A stretch of 18,344 nt of DNA from Bacteroidales bacterium UBA3824. Lineage in GTDB: Bacteria; Bacteroidota; Bacteroidia; Bacteroidales; UBA3824. The position numbers and the translations under genes are program-made. Shown piece after piece: positions 1-7,475 of the stretch. The DNA is taken from contig DGIK01000198.1 in the NCBI GenBank assembly GCA_002393195.1, positions 1-18,344 on the forward strand. Direction: 5' to 3'. Each line of letters begins with the position of its first letter. The stretch's first letter is position 1. Under the pieces are notes generated by a model. The model worked only from the letters and a program-made list of their open reading frames with translations. It was not told the origin of the DNA and did no database searches.

Positions 1-33
1 TTGGGGTCGCGAGTCCGAGTCTCGTCTCCCGCT
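1..33 (+). tRNA. tRNA-Gly, 3' part only (cut by window edge)
   Basis: Only the variable loop, T arm and 3' acceptor strand are inside the window. The T stem is GCGAG (9-13) with CTCGT (21-25). The acceptor strand CTCCCGC (26-32) followed by discriminator T33 is the glycine pattern (partner GCGGGAG would lie to the left). CCA is not encoded; the gene runs straight into a T-rich spacer. The T loop reads TCCGAGT, so the position equivalent to the near-universal U55 is C. The isoacceptor cannot be read because the anticodon is outside the window; the TTGGGGTC just before the T arm resembles the usual GCC-type tRNA-Gly. Confidence 0.8.
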
Positions 34-51
34 CTTTTTTATTTTCTTTTT

Positions 52-127
52 CGGTCTCTAGCTCAGTTGGTAGAGCAACTGACTCTTAATCAGTGGGTCC
101 AGGGTTCGATCCCCTGGAGACCGACCA
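52..127 (+). tRNA. tRNA-Lys (anticodon CTT), CCA encoded
   Basis: A complete cloverleaf can be drawn. Acceptor CGGTCTC (52-58) pairs with GAGACCG (117-123). D stem is GCTC/GAGC (61-64/73-76). Anticodon stem ACTGA (78-82) pairs with TCAGT (90-94) and encloses loop CTCTTAA, with anticodon CTT at 85-87. The T arm is CAGGG-TTCGATC-CCCTG. Discriminator is A124 and CCA is encoded at 125-127. It reads AAG lysine codons. It lies 19 bases after the tRNA-Gly and probably shares its transcript, ending at the hairpin at 151-184. The 3' half is antisense to the last 13 codons of dapF. Confidence 0.97.
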
Positions 128-931
128 ACTTCCTTCAAAGGTATATTCAGCCGGGCCAGTCATTAAGATGCGCCCGGTTTTTTTGTTCCATTCTATCACC
201 AAGTCGCCGCCGAGGAGGTGGAGTGTAGCCTTGTTGTCGCAAAGTCCATTCACCACTGCCGCCACGAGCGTAGCGCATGCGCCTGTGCCGCAAGCCAATG
301 TCTCTCCCGCGCCGCGCTCCCATACGCGCATACGTATTTCGTTTTGATTGATTACATGTGCAAATTCCACGTTGGTCTTGTGTGGAAATGCTTCTATGCA
401 ATTTTCGATTTTTGGACCTTCGGTGTGTACGAGGGCGTCTGTAATGTCATCTACAAAAATTACGCAATGAGGATTGCCCATGCTTACCGATGTGTATTTG
501 AAGCCGCCGGGAATCGTTGCGCCAGAGGGCAATACGGCTGGTTCGCCCATATCGACGGTCGCGCTTTTTACGATGTTGTTGGAATCGGTGTTTACATGAA
601 TCAATTTGATTCCTGCTTTGGTCTGGAGGGTGAAGTCGGTGGATTTTACAATTGCGTGTTCGTAAGCGTATTTGGCGACGCAGCGGCTTGCATTGCCGCA
701 CATTTCGGCTTCCGAGCCGTCAGAATTGAACATTCTCATCCTTACGTCGCAGCCATTGTCGGACGGCATTATAAGTACAATGCCATCGCCACCTACGCCA
801 AAATGATGGTCGCTCATACGGCGGGCGAGTTCGTGAATGTCGCCGAGATAGTCGATTGGCGTGGCAAAACAATCGATGTATATGTAATCGTTGCCCGCGC
901 CCTGCATCTTTACAAAAGGTATTTTTTTCAT
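86..931 (-). CDS. dapF: Diaminopimelate epimerase
   Basis: Converts LL-diaminopimelate to meso-diaminopimelate in the cytoplasm, giving the lysine precursor and the peptidoglycan cross-linking residue. The 281-residue product has the expected start (KMQGAGNDYIYID), the GVGGDG segment near 45-50, and both catalytic cysteines in their signatures: Cys78 in MCGNASR and Cys214 in ETLACGTGACA. Family proteins normally stop soon after the TGPA..FEG strand, here at 259-267. This one continues with SWSVSRGSNPGPTD because the frame runs antisense through the tRNA-Lys gene to a TAA at 86-88, opposite the anticodon loop; residues 269-281 are read from tRNA DNA. The tail is therefore probably an unstructured by-product of the overlap. 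No terminator for this strand is visible to the window edge, so its mRNA may run antisense across both tRNAs. A promoter-like site lies about 30 bases upstream. Confidence 0.96.
   Translation of the reverse strand: MKKIPFVKMQGAGNDYIYIDCFATPIDYLGDIHELARRMSDHHFGVGGDGIVLIMPSDNGCDVRMRMFNSDGSEAEMCGNASRCVAKYAYEHAIVKSTDFTLQTKAGIKLIHVNTDSNNIVKSATVDMGEPAVLPSGATIPGGFKYTSVSMGNPHCVIFVDDITDALVHTEGPKIENCIEAFPHKTNVEFAHVINQNEIRMRVWERGAGETLACGTGACATLVAAVVNGLCDNKATLHLLGGDLVIEWNKKTGRILMTGPAEYTFEGSWSVSRGSNPGPTD
151..184 (+). terminator. Intrinsic terminator of the tRNA-Gly/tRNA-Lys transcript, inside dapF
   Basis: CCGGGC (151-156) pairs with GCCCGG (172-177) around a 15-base loop and is followed at once by seven T (178-184), 24 bases after the tRNA-Lys CCA. 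It has the orientation needed for the tRNA transcript. The same bases are coding sequence on the other strand, specifying roughly residues 250-261 of DapF. Confidence 0.75.
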
Positions 932-962
932 TGTGTTTTGGTAATTTTGTTTTGTTCACCGG

Positions 963-994
963 CAAAATTACCACTATTCGCACTTACTTGCAAC
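963..994 (-). promoter_or_regulatory. Putative dapF promoter
   Basis: On the minus strand the -7 box TAATTTTG (970-963) fits the Bacteroidota consensus TAnnTTTG exactly. A GTTG (994-991), three of four matches to the -33 TTTG, stands 20 bases upstream. The predicted RNA start lies about 25 bases before the dapF ATG. Confidence 0.5.
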
Positions 995-1029
995 TATCAG
1001 GCGCATGATTAAGTGAATGACTTATGGGG

Positions 1030-1138
1030 AATGCATAATTCATAATTCACAATTCACAATTAAAAATTAAAAAATGCATAATTCATAATTGCTATCGCCG
1101 GATGGCAATTATGAATTATGCATTATGAATTATGAATT
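1030..1138. repeat. AT-rich heptad-repeat palindromic element, copy 1
   Basis: The segment is built of 7-bp units of the form AATTNNN: AATGCAT, AATTCAT, AATTCAC twice, AATTAAA twice, an 8-bp AAATGCAT and AATTCAT. A GC-rich core follows, then the same kind of units inverted. The inner arms ATGCATAATTCATAATT (1074-1090) and its exact complement (1107-1123) form a 17-bp perfect inverted repeat. The core between them, GCTATCGCCGGATGGC, folds further with one wobble pair. The left arm is also directly repeated at 1031-1047. On the minus strand, core plus flank matches the core of the element at 13237-13324 in 18 of 20 bases. It fills most of the gap between the CotH-like gene and dapF and could act as a weak terminator for the former. 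I see no ORF in it. Confidence 0.85.
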
Positions 1139-1149
1139 GAAAAAATCGC

Positions 1150-4100
1150 TTACTTCTTGATGACTTTGACGCTCTGCAATGTTTCGCCGGTGTATGCACG
1201 CAAAATGTATATGCCGGGGGTGAGTGAGGTCATGTCGATTTGTTTGGTGTTGCCCGCAAGTATTTTGTCGCCAGCGATGGTGTAGAGCGTGTAGCTTACG
1301 GTTTCGGCTTCGTCGTCTATTGTTACGTAGTCGGCGGTGGGGTTAGGATATACGTTGAGGGCAATTGTTGCAATGTTTTCCGATACAGCGGTTTCGGGGT
1401 TGTCGTCGGGATCCTCGCCAGTATATACGTAGGGTGGGAGAGGGGTCTCCACCGTGCCGGTAGTGTTGCGGTCGAATGGTGTGGATGCCGTGAAGGTAAC
1501 GAGCTCTTTTGCGCCGTCGCTTTTGCGTCCCACTGATTGGTTTTTCTTGAGTTCGGGCGCGTCAAAATTGTCGATGTAGATGTTGGCACCGTTCACAATA
1601 TCGCCGAGATCCACGGTGTTAGCCTTTTCGTCTTTGAGGGTGAGTCCGAGGTGCAATGCTCCGAGTTCGGGTTTGTTGTCAGCAAAGAATACCAAATGAC
1701 CCTTGGCTGGTATTGTGGTGATTTCTGTGTGTCCGCCCGGTATCTGATATTGGGTTTTGCTGTTGACTATTACATACATACCCGCCATGTCGATTGCTTG
1801 GTCGTTGTCGTTATAAAACTCTATCCATGCCGGGAAATGTCCTGTCTCGTCGGCAAGTATGCCCTTGTTGTTGGGCATTACCTCGTTGACATACAATTTG
1901 GTGACTGCCACTGTCCTTTGCGGAAGTGTAACGGGGGCGGCATCCTTGGTATTGAGTTTGATTACTACGTTGGTGTAGGGGTCGATGTCCAATGATTCGT
2001 TGTATATTCTCTGTTCGTTGCCGTTGTCGTAGGTTACAAGCCAGTAGTCAACCGCTTTGCCTGCTGGCAGTTCGGCTGTTACGTTGAAATTGATTCCTGC
2101 AAAATACCTGCCCGAGATGTTGGCGGTGGACGGACAGCCGTTGAGGGAGAATTTTACATTGTTGATGTCGGCCGTTACCGTAACGTCGTAGCGGCTTGAG
2201 ATTGAGAAATAGTCCCTCAGATGCTGCGAAACGTGTTTTGGGCGTTCTGCAAACCAGCTGTTTACATTCTCGATTTCTTCTTCCCACGGTGTCGGGTTGT
2301 TCCACCAACTTTGTATGCGCCAGTTGTACCATTTTTGTGCGTGTTCCATATACTCGGTCTTTACGAGGTTTTTGAGCGAGTCGGAAAATTCCTTCACCCT
2401 TGCAGCGCGGAATGTGGTGTTCATGTGATATGAGAAACGCTGCAAGAATTTTGCCTTAAACTCATTGTTTTCCAATAATTTGCGCATCAAAAGATTGACA
2501 CCGTATGAAAAACCAAATGCATCGTTCACGTATTCATCTAAGCATCTTTTTACAGAGTTTTCATCGGCAGGATGACCGCCGTATATGTTGCACGAAAATT
2601 CGGTGCCGAAGAGTACCCAACGCCATTTGGTGTTTTTGCCACGGGCGCGCCACCATTTGTTGTTGTTGTTGGGCCAGTCTTTGTTGCCGACGTATATCTG
2701 CGCAATCCAATAATCGACGAAATTGTTGATGTCGATTTCGGATGCCACTTTGTCGTAGTTGGCTTGTACGGCAAGGCTGTTTTTTTCAACGAATGACAGC
2801 AGCTGCTTGTATTCCTTGTTGTCGCCGTCGATGATGTCAACACTGTTGCTGCCCTTGTATTCGAGGAGGTCCACGAGGTCGCTCTCTACGCCGTAATTCT
2901 CTTCGGCGAAGTGGTCAGACACCTTTTCGCGCATATTGTGCATGCCGAGGTATTCGCCGTTGAGGAACACTGCCACCGGTTGCAATGCTTGTACGTCCAC
3001 ATCCATGCTGCCGCTTGCTGCAAGTCCTGTAATCAAAGCGTCGCGGAGCATTGTGCCGCCAAAGTCGTTGCCGCCGTTGCGAAGTACGATAGATTTGAAT
3101 TTGTCGATGTCTTTCTTGTCGAAGAATTTGTATCTGAGCCTATTGTCGCCGTATTCCTTGCGGGCGATGATGCGGAGCGACTTCATGGCGTTTGTGCGGC
3201 TGCAAGTGCCGGTAATCTTTACGCCGGCGTCCTGCGAAAGTTGGAGTATCTGGTTTTTGTCAAAATACTCGAAGTGTACGGGTCGTTCCCAGTCTTGGTT
3301 CCAATTGACGGGGTTGTCGGAGCATTTGCCAGCCACGCCGTTGGTGCCTTCTACGTAGATGCCAATCTTATTGTCGTAAAAATTTTTTCTGTCGGTAACG
3401 AGCGATACCACAGGGAGCGTCATCTGTCGGTTGTTGATGAAATATGTTGCTGTTGCCACTTTGCTCTCCTTGCAACCGTTGCTTATGGCGATGGCGCGGA
3501 GTGCGGTGTTTTTGTTGATGCTGATGGCGGCGGTGTATTTTCTGGATGATTTGTTGGGTGTAGAGCCGTCGGTGGTGTAATAGATGGTCGCATCAGGGTC
3601 GGAGCATGTGATGGTCGCCTTTTGGGTTGTGGCGAAGAATCCGGCGGTAGGCGATATTACGGGTGTTTCGCTGAGAGCCTTGGAGTTGCTGTTTCGTTTG
3701 CCGGGTGTGGCTACGTCAAATACGCCCCATGAACTTGCGCCGTCGGTAATGCGTCCGTATGAATGGTCGTCGTAGAGTGGGGTGGTGGCTACTTGGTCGA
3801 TGATTTCTTCTGAGGGGTTGGATAGCACAATATCTTCGCCTCCGTCGCTCGAAAGCTTGAATCCGGCGTTGAGCCCGGTGCCGAGGTCGTTGCACAGTAT
3901 CACTACGTGTCCGCCGGGGATTATCACGGCGTCGCAGTCGATGACGTGTTTGCGTGGCTTTTTGGGATTGTCGGAGATGGCGTACCCTTTGAGGTTGACA
4001 TCCTCCGCACCGGCGTTGTACAGCTCCACCCAGTCGCAAGAATAGCCCTTGTATTCGAGAGTGTCGGTGCCGGTACATATTTCATTGATTACGATTTGTG

Positions 4101-4155
4101 ATTGCGCCGCCGTCGCTGCAAGCGTCAATACGGCTGCTGTTATGAGTCTTTTCAT
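1150..4155 (-). CDS. Secreted CotH-like protein with two lamin-tail domains and a T9SS sorting tail
   Basis: A 1001-residue exported protein. In order: signal peptide (1-19, hydrophobic, ending AAQSQ); a lamin-tail domain (about 20-155, INEICTG...DWVELYN); a chitobiase-C-terminal-like segment (about 167-240, ATIYYTTDGSTP); a CotH kinase-like region (about 245-620); a second lamin-tail-like domain (about 754-890, YVNEVMPNN...WIEFYN); and a C-terminal sorting tail (about 934-1001, VYPNPTADYVTI...GIYILRAYTG...VKVIKK) as used by type IX secretion. The CotH part keeps NGEYLGMHNMREKV (399-412) and NKDWPNNNNKWWR (491-503). Where relatives usually show an Asp-x-Asp strand, this one reads F-G-T-E-F (516-520), so kinase activity is doubtful. 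Its role is unknown; cell-surface anchoring or adhesion is a guess. It stands alone, with a poor promoter (TTACTTTG at 4191-4184). Confidence 0.85.
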   Translation of the reverse strand: MKRLITAAVLTLAATAAQSQIVINEICTGTDTLEYKGYSCDWVELYNAGAEDVNLKGYAISDNPKKPRKHVIDCDAVIIPGGHVVILCNDLGTGLNAGFKLSSDGGEDIVLSNPSEEIIDQVATTPLYDDHSYGRITDGASSWGVFDVATPGKRNSNSKALSETPVISPTAGFFATTQKATITCSDPDATIYYTTDGSTPNKSSRKYTAAISINKNTALRAIAISNGCKESKVATATYFINNRQMTLPVVSLVTDRKNFYDNKIGIYVEGTNGVAGKCSDNPVNWNQDWERPVHFEYFDKNQILQLSQDAGVKITGTCSRTNAMKSLRIIARKEYGDNRLRYKFFDKKDIDKFKSIVLRNGGNDFGGTMLRDALITGLAASGSMDVDVQALQPVAVFLNGEYLGMHNMREKVSDHFAEENYGVESDLVDLLEYKGSNSVDIIDGDNKEYKQLLSFVEKNSLAVQANYDKVASEIDINNFVDYWIAQIYVGNKDWPNNNNKWWRARGKNTKWRWVLFGTEFSCNIYGGHPADENSVKRCLDEYVNDAFGFSYGVNLLMRKLLENNEFKAKFLQRFSYHMNTTFRAARVKEFSDSLKNLVKTEYMEHAQKWYNWRIQSWWNNPTPWEEEIENVNSWFAERPKHVSQHLRDYFSISSRYDVTVTADINNVKFSLNGCPSTANISGRYFAGINFNVTAELPAGKAVDYWLVTYDNGNEQRIYNESLDIDPYTNVVIKLNTKDAAPVTLPQRTVAVTKLYVNEVMPNNKGILADETGHFPAWIEFYNDNDQAIDMAGMYVIVNSKTQYQIPGGHTEITTIPAKGHLVFFADNKPELGALHLGLTLKDEKANTVDLGDIVNGANIYIDNFDAPELKKNQSVGRKSDGAKELVTFTASTPFDRNTTGTVETPLPPYVYTGEDPDDNPETAVSENIATIALNVYPNPTADYVTIDDEAETVSYTLYTIAGDKILAGNTKQIDMTSLTPGIYILRAYTGETLQSVKVIKK

Positions 4156-4246
4156 TGTATGTGTTTTGGTTTTAATTGTGCTGCAAAGTAACTAAAAATC
4201 ATTGATAAAATGAAATTTTTTTGTATTCTTAACGATATGTAATAAT

Positions 4247-4288
4247 AAAAAACGCCGGAGCATTTAATCGGTTGCTCCGGCGTTTTTT
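4247..4288 (-). terminator. Intrinsic terminator after secDF (bidirectional shape)
   Basis: AACGCCGGAGCA (4251-4262) pairs perfectly with TGCTCCGGCGTT (4273-4284). Runs of six A and six T extend the stem to 16 bp. It lies 26 bases beyond the secDF stop, with the T-run on the correct side for that gene, and about 90 bases upstream of the CotH-like gene. Confidence 0.9.
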
Positions 4289-4314
4289 ATAATGTCAAAT
4301 ACGTTTTGCTTAAA

Positions 4315-7300
4315 CTATTTCTTGGTGTATTTGTCGGATTTTTCGGCTGCCGCCTCCTTGTTCCTATTGAGGAAGTCGTAGGCAATCGGGGATGCCACGA
4401 ATACCGAAGAGTAAGTACCAACGATAGTACCGAGCATCAAGGCGAACACGAATCCACGGATTACCTCGCCGCCAAAGATGAAGATTACCAACAATACGAA
4501 GAATGTGGTGAGTGATGTATTCACGGTACGGGAGAGTGTGGAGTTGATAGCCTCGTTCATATTCTGCTTGAGCGAGTTGCTCGGACGAAGACCAATGAAC
4601 TCACGCACACGGTCGAATACTACCACGGTATCGTTGATGGAGTAGCCCACGATGGTCAAGATGGCAGCGATGAACGACTGGTCGATTTCCATGGAGAACG
4701 GCATCAGCGAGCTGAAGAGTGAGAATACACCGAGCACGATGATGGTATCGTGTACCAACGCCATTGTTGCGCCAAGGCCATACTGCCAGTTCTTAAACCT
4801 TATCAAGATGTAGAGGAACATCACGATGAGCGAAATGAAGATGGCGATGGTGGCCGACTGCTTGATGTCGTCGGCAATGGTAGGTCCTACCTTGGACGAC
4901 GATTGGAAACCGTAGTTTTCGACGCTGTCGTCGGTGGAGAGTACGGGAGTGCCGTTGTCGATTACAAAGCCTTGCAAGAACATATCGCGGGAGATGTTTT
5001 GAGTCTTGTAGAGCGATTTGAGCTTGTCGTAGAGGATGGTCTGTACTTCAGAATCTACGCCGTCGCCTTCGTCGTCGATGCGGTATTTGGTGATTATTTT
5101 TACCTGATTTTCAGCACCAAAGGTCTTTACCTGCGGCTCAGAACCAAAGCTCTCGGAGAGCAATGCCCTCACGTCGCCGGTGGATACCTTGTCGTCAAAT
5201 TTTACTACGTATGTGCGACCGCCCACGAAGTCAACGCCTTGGTCGAAGCCCTTGATGACCATCGATGCGATGCTGATTACAATCAATGCACCTGAAATGA
5301 CGTATGCGGTCTTCTTCATGTCGATGAAGTTGATCTTGGTGTTCTTGAGGAAGTATTCGTTCCAGTTGGTCCAGAACTTGATGTTCTTGCCGCGCTCGAG
5401 CAAAAATTCCAAGAACAACCTTGTGATGAAGATTGCTGTTACGAGGGTGGTGATGATACCGATTACCAATGTGGTGGCAAAGCCCTGGATAGGACCATGA
5501 CCAAAGATGTAGAGGATGATACCGGTCAAGAGTGTGGTAGTATTGCCGTCGAGGATTGCGGAGTAAGAGTTGTTGTAACCCTCCTGGATGGCGAGTTTCA
5601 TGCCCTTGCCATTGTGGAGTTCCTCGCGGATACGCTCGAATATGATGACGTTAGCATCCACAGCCATACCCATTGTGAGCACGATACCGGCGATACCAGG
5701 AAGTGTCAAAACTGCGCCGAGCGACGAGAGTACGCCCATCAAGAAGAATACGTTGCAAATCAACGCGATTGCTGCGCCGATGCCGGCTGTGCTGTAGAAT
5801 AAAATCATGTAAAGGATTACAATGACGAATGCGCCTACAAACGACCAGAGACCCTGGTTGATGGTAGCCTGACCGAGCGAAGGTCCTACGATTTCTTCCT
5901 CGATTACCTTTGCGGGTGCGGGAAGTTTACCAGATTTCAGGATGTTGGCCAAGTCCTTTGCCTCGGCTACGGTGAAATTGCCGGTAATCTGAGAATTGCC
6001 GCCAGTGATTTCGCTCTGTACGGTCGGGAACGAATATACATAATTGTCGAGTACGATAGCCACCTGCTTGCCGATGTTGTCTTTGGTGATACGACCCCAG
6101 GTGCGCGCACCTTCGCCGTTCATTGTCATAGACACCATTGCTGCGCCGCCTTTCCTTTCGTCAAATTCTTCACGAGCGTCGGTGATTACGTCGCCATTGA
6201 GGGGAGCTGTACCGTCGCGGTTTGTAACTTTGATGGCAACGAGTTCGAAGCTGCTCTCGTCCTGCTCCATCGGCTTTACGCACCAGAAGAATTTGAGGTC
6301 GCGGGGGAACATATCTTTTACCTGCTGTGTAGCCAAATATTTGTTGACAGTGGCAGTATCCTTATAATTAGCAAAACCTACGGCCGCGCCGCCTACAAAG
6401 GAACCGCTTTGATCGACCATCGGATGAAGCACTGCGAAAAGCGGATATTGTTTTGCATATTGCTCTTCGTTTTGAGTGATAGCGGTAGAATCTGTTTCGC
6501 TGAGGATATTGTCGTCGCCGCCGAGGAGAGATTTAGTTGTGTCTGCAACAGTAGATTTTGTGGTGTCGGAAACGGGAGCGGCAACGGTATTGTTGTCGAA
6601 ATCGTATCCGGCATCCTTCAAAGTCTTAATACGCTGGTTGGCAGCCATCAAGCTGTTTGCAACTTCACGGTTGTCGTAAGTCTCCCAAAATTCGAGGTTT
6701 GCTGTACCTTTGAGGAGGTTCTTTACACGCTCAGGATCTTTGACGCCCGGAAGCTCCACGAGGATACGGCCTGTCTGACCCGAAAGTTGTTGGATATTGG
6801 GCTGGGTAACGCCAAAACGGTCGATACGAGTACGCAACACATTGAAAGAGTTTGCGATAGCAGCCTCACTTTCGTCCCTTAAAACTTTGAGGACATCGGC
6901 GTTAGTGGAATTGAAATTTACTTTGCCTTTGAGGTTGTAATTGTTGAAAATGGAAGCCAACTGACCATTGGGAGCCACTTGCTCGAAAGCCTTGCCAAAC
7001 AGAGTGATAAAGTCGTCCTGACTGTTTTTCTGATTTTCTTTGGCGAGGTTGAGAGCCTGCAAGTAAGTAGGGTCTTGACTATGACCTGAAAGTGCGTTAA
7101 CAACGTCTGCCACCGACACTTCCAAAATGACGTTCATACCGCCTTTGAGGTCGAGACCGAAATTGAGCTCGTTTTCAAGACATTCCTTGTATGTGTATCC
7201 CAAATACACCTTTTGGTTTCCAATAGAGTCCAAGTATTTGGCCTCTTTCTCAGGATTTCCGGCGGCATATTTCGCTGCATCAGACTTTACTTTCGACGTT

Positions 7301-7380
7301 ACCACCGAGAACGAAAGGTGGAACAGGCACGCCAAAGCCAATGCTATCGCCAAAACCCTAATCAATCCTTTGTTTAACAT
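4315..7380 (-). CDS. secDF: Fused protein translocase subunit SecDF
   Basis: An inner-membrane, proton-motive-force-driven partner of SecYEG that helps pull preproteins into the periplasm. The 1021-residue chain is the SecD-SecF fusion usual in Bacteroidota. An N-terminal membrane helix (about 7-27) is followed by FGLDLKGG (74-81), the periplasmic P1 region with RTRIDRFGVTQPNIQ and ILVELPGVKDPERV, and a membrane block with GMAVDANVIIFERIREEL (about 570-590). The SecF half starts near 680-690, has GVDFVGGRTYVVKF (about 718-731), and ends in a second membrane block with SINDTVVVFDRVREF (about 910-925). A low-complexity Ser/Thr/Asp insert in P1 (around 260-300) is lineage-type variation. It is transcribed alone, between its promoter at 7437-7468 and the terminator at 4247-4288. 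Confidence 0.97.
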   Translation of the reverse strand: MLNKGLIRVLAIALALACLFHLSFSVVTSKVKSDAAKYAAGNPEKEAKYLDSIGNQKVYLGYTYKECLENELNFGLDLKGGMNVILEVSVADVVNALSGHSQDPTYLQALNLAKENQKNSQDDFITLFGKAFEQVAPNGQLASIFNNYNLKGKVNFNSTNADVLKVLRDESEAAIANSFNVLRTRIDRFGVTQPNIQQLSGQTGRILVELPGVKDPERVKNLLKGTANLEFWETYDNREVANSLMAANQRIKTLKDAGYDFDNNTVAAPVSDTTKSTVADTTKSLLGGDDNILSETDSTAITQNEEQYAKQYPLFAVLHPMVDQSGSFVGGAAVGFANYKDTATVNKYLATQQVKDMFPRDLKFFWCVKPMEQDESSFELVAIKVTNRDGTAPLNGDVITDAREEFDERKGGAAMVSMTMNGEGARTWGRITKDNIGKQVAIVLDNYVYSFPTVQSEITGGNSQITGNFTVAEAKDLANILKSGKLPAPAKVIEEEIVGPSLGQATINQGLWSFVGAFVIVILYMILFYSTAGIGAAIALICNVFFLMGVLSSLGAVLTLPGIAGIVLTMGMAVDANVIIFERIREELHNGKGMKLAIQEGYNNSYSAILDGNTTTLLTGIILYIFGHGPIQGFATTLVIGIITTLVTAIFITRLFLEFLLERGKNIKFWTNWNEYFLKNTKINFIDMKKTAYVISGALIVISIASMVIKGFDQGVDFVGGRTYVVKFDDKVSTGDVRALLSESFGSEPQVKTFGAENQVKIITKYRIDDEGDGVDSEVQTILYDKLKSLYKTQNISRDMFLQGFVIDNGTPVLSTDDSVENYGFQSSSKVGPTIADDIKQSATIAIFISLIVMFLYILIRFKNWQYGLGATMALVHDTIIVLGVFSLFSSLMPFSMEIDQSFIAAILTIVGYSINDTVVVFDRVREFIGLRPSNSLKQNMNEAINSTLSRTVNTSLTTFFVLLVIFIFGGEVIRGFVFALMLGTIVGTYSSVFVASPIAYDFLNRNKEAAAEKSDKYTKK

Positions 7381-7436
7381 TTGTTTTTGTTTATATTTTT
7401 TTAATTATTTGCAAACATTTATATTTTTAGCGGTTG

Positions 7437-7468
7437 CAAAGGTATTATATTTTTTTCAAACGTGCAAA
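7437..7468 (-). promoter_or_regulatory. secDF promoter, Bacteroidota type
   Basis: Read on the minus strand, TTTG (7468-7465), 20 bases, then TACCTTTG (7444-7437), matching TTTG-N19/20-TAnnTTTG. RNA would start near 7430, giving a leader of about 50 bases before the secDF ATG. The -33 box lies within a weak TGCAAAA...TTTTGCA inverted repeat (7463-7469/7479-7485) that spans the stop codon of the next gene upstream. Confidence 0.7.
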
Positions 7469-7475
7469 AGTTTTT

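Noticed and set aside
218..1012. 264-codon open frame on the plus strand opposite dapF
   Set aside because: It is the antisense shadow of dapF; composition is Cys/His/Phe/Tyr-rich with no family match, and dapF is certain.
1030..1138. Short repeats that could suggest a CRISPR array
   Set aside because: The period is 7 bp with no unique spacers, the arms are inverted around a core, and no cas genes are present.
4184..4191. Promoter for the CotH-like gene (TTACTTTG)
   Set aside because: One of the key bases of TAnnTTTG is wrong and there is no -33 TTTG at the right distance; too weak to list as a feature.
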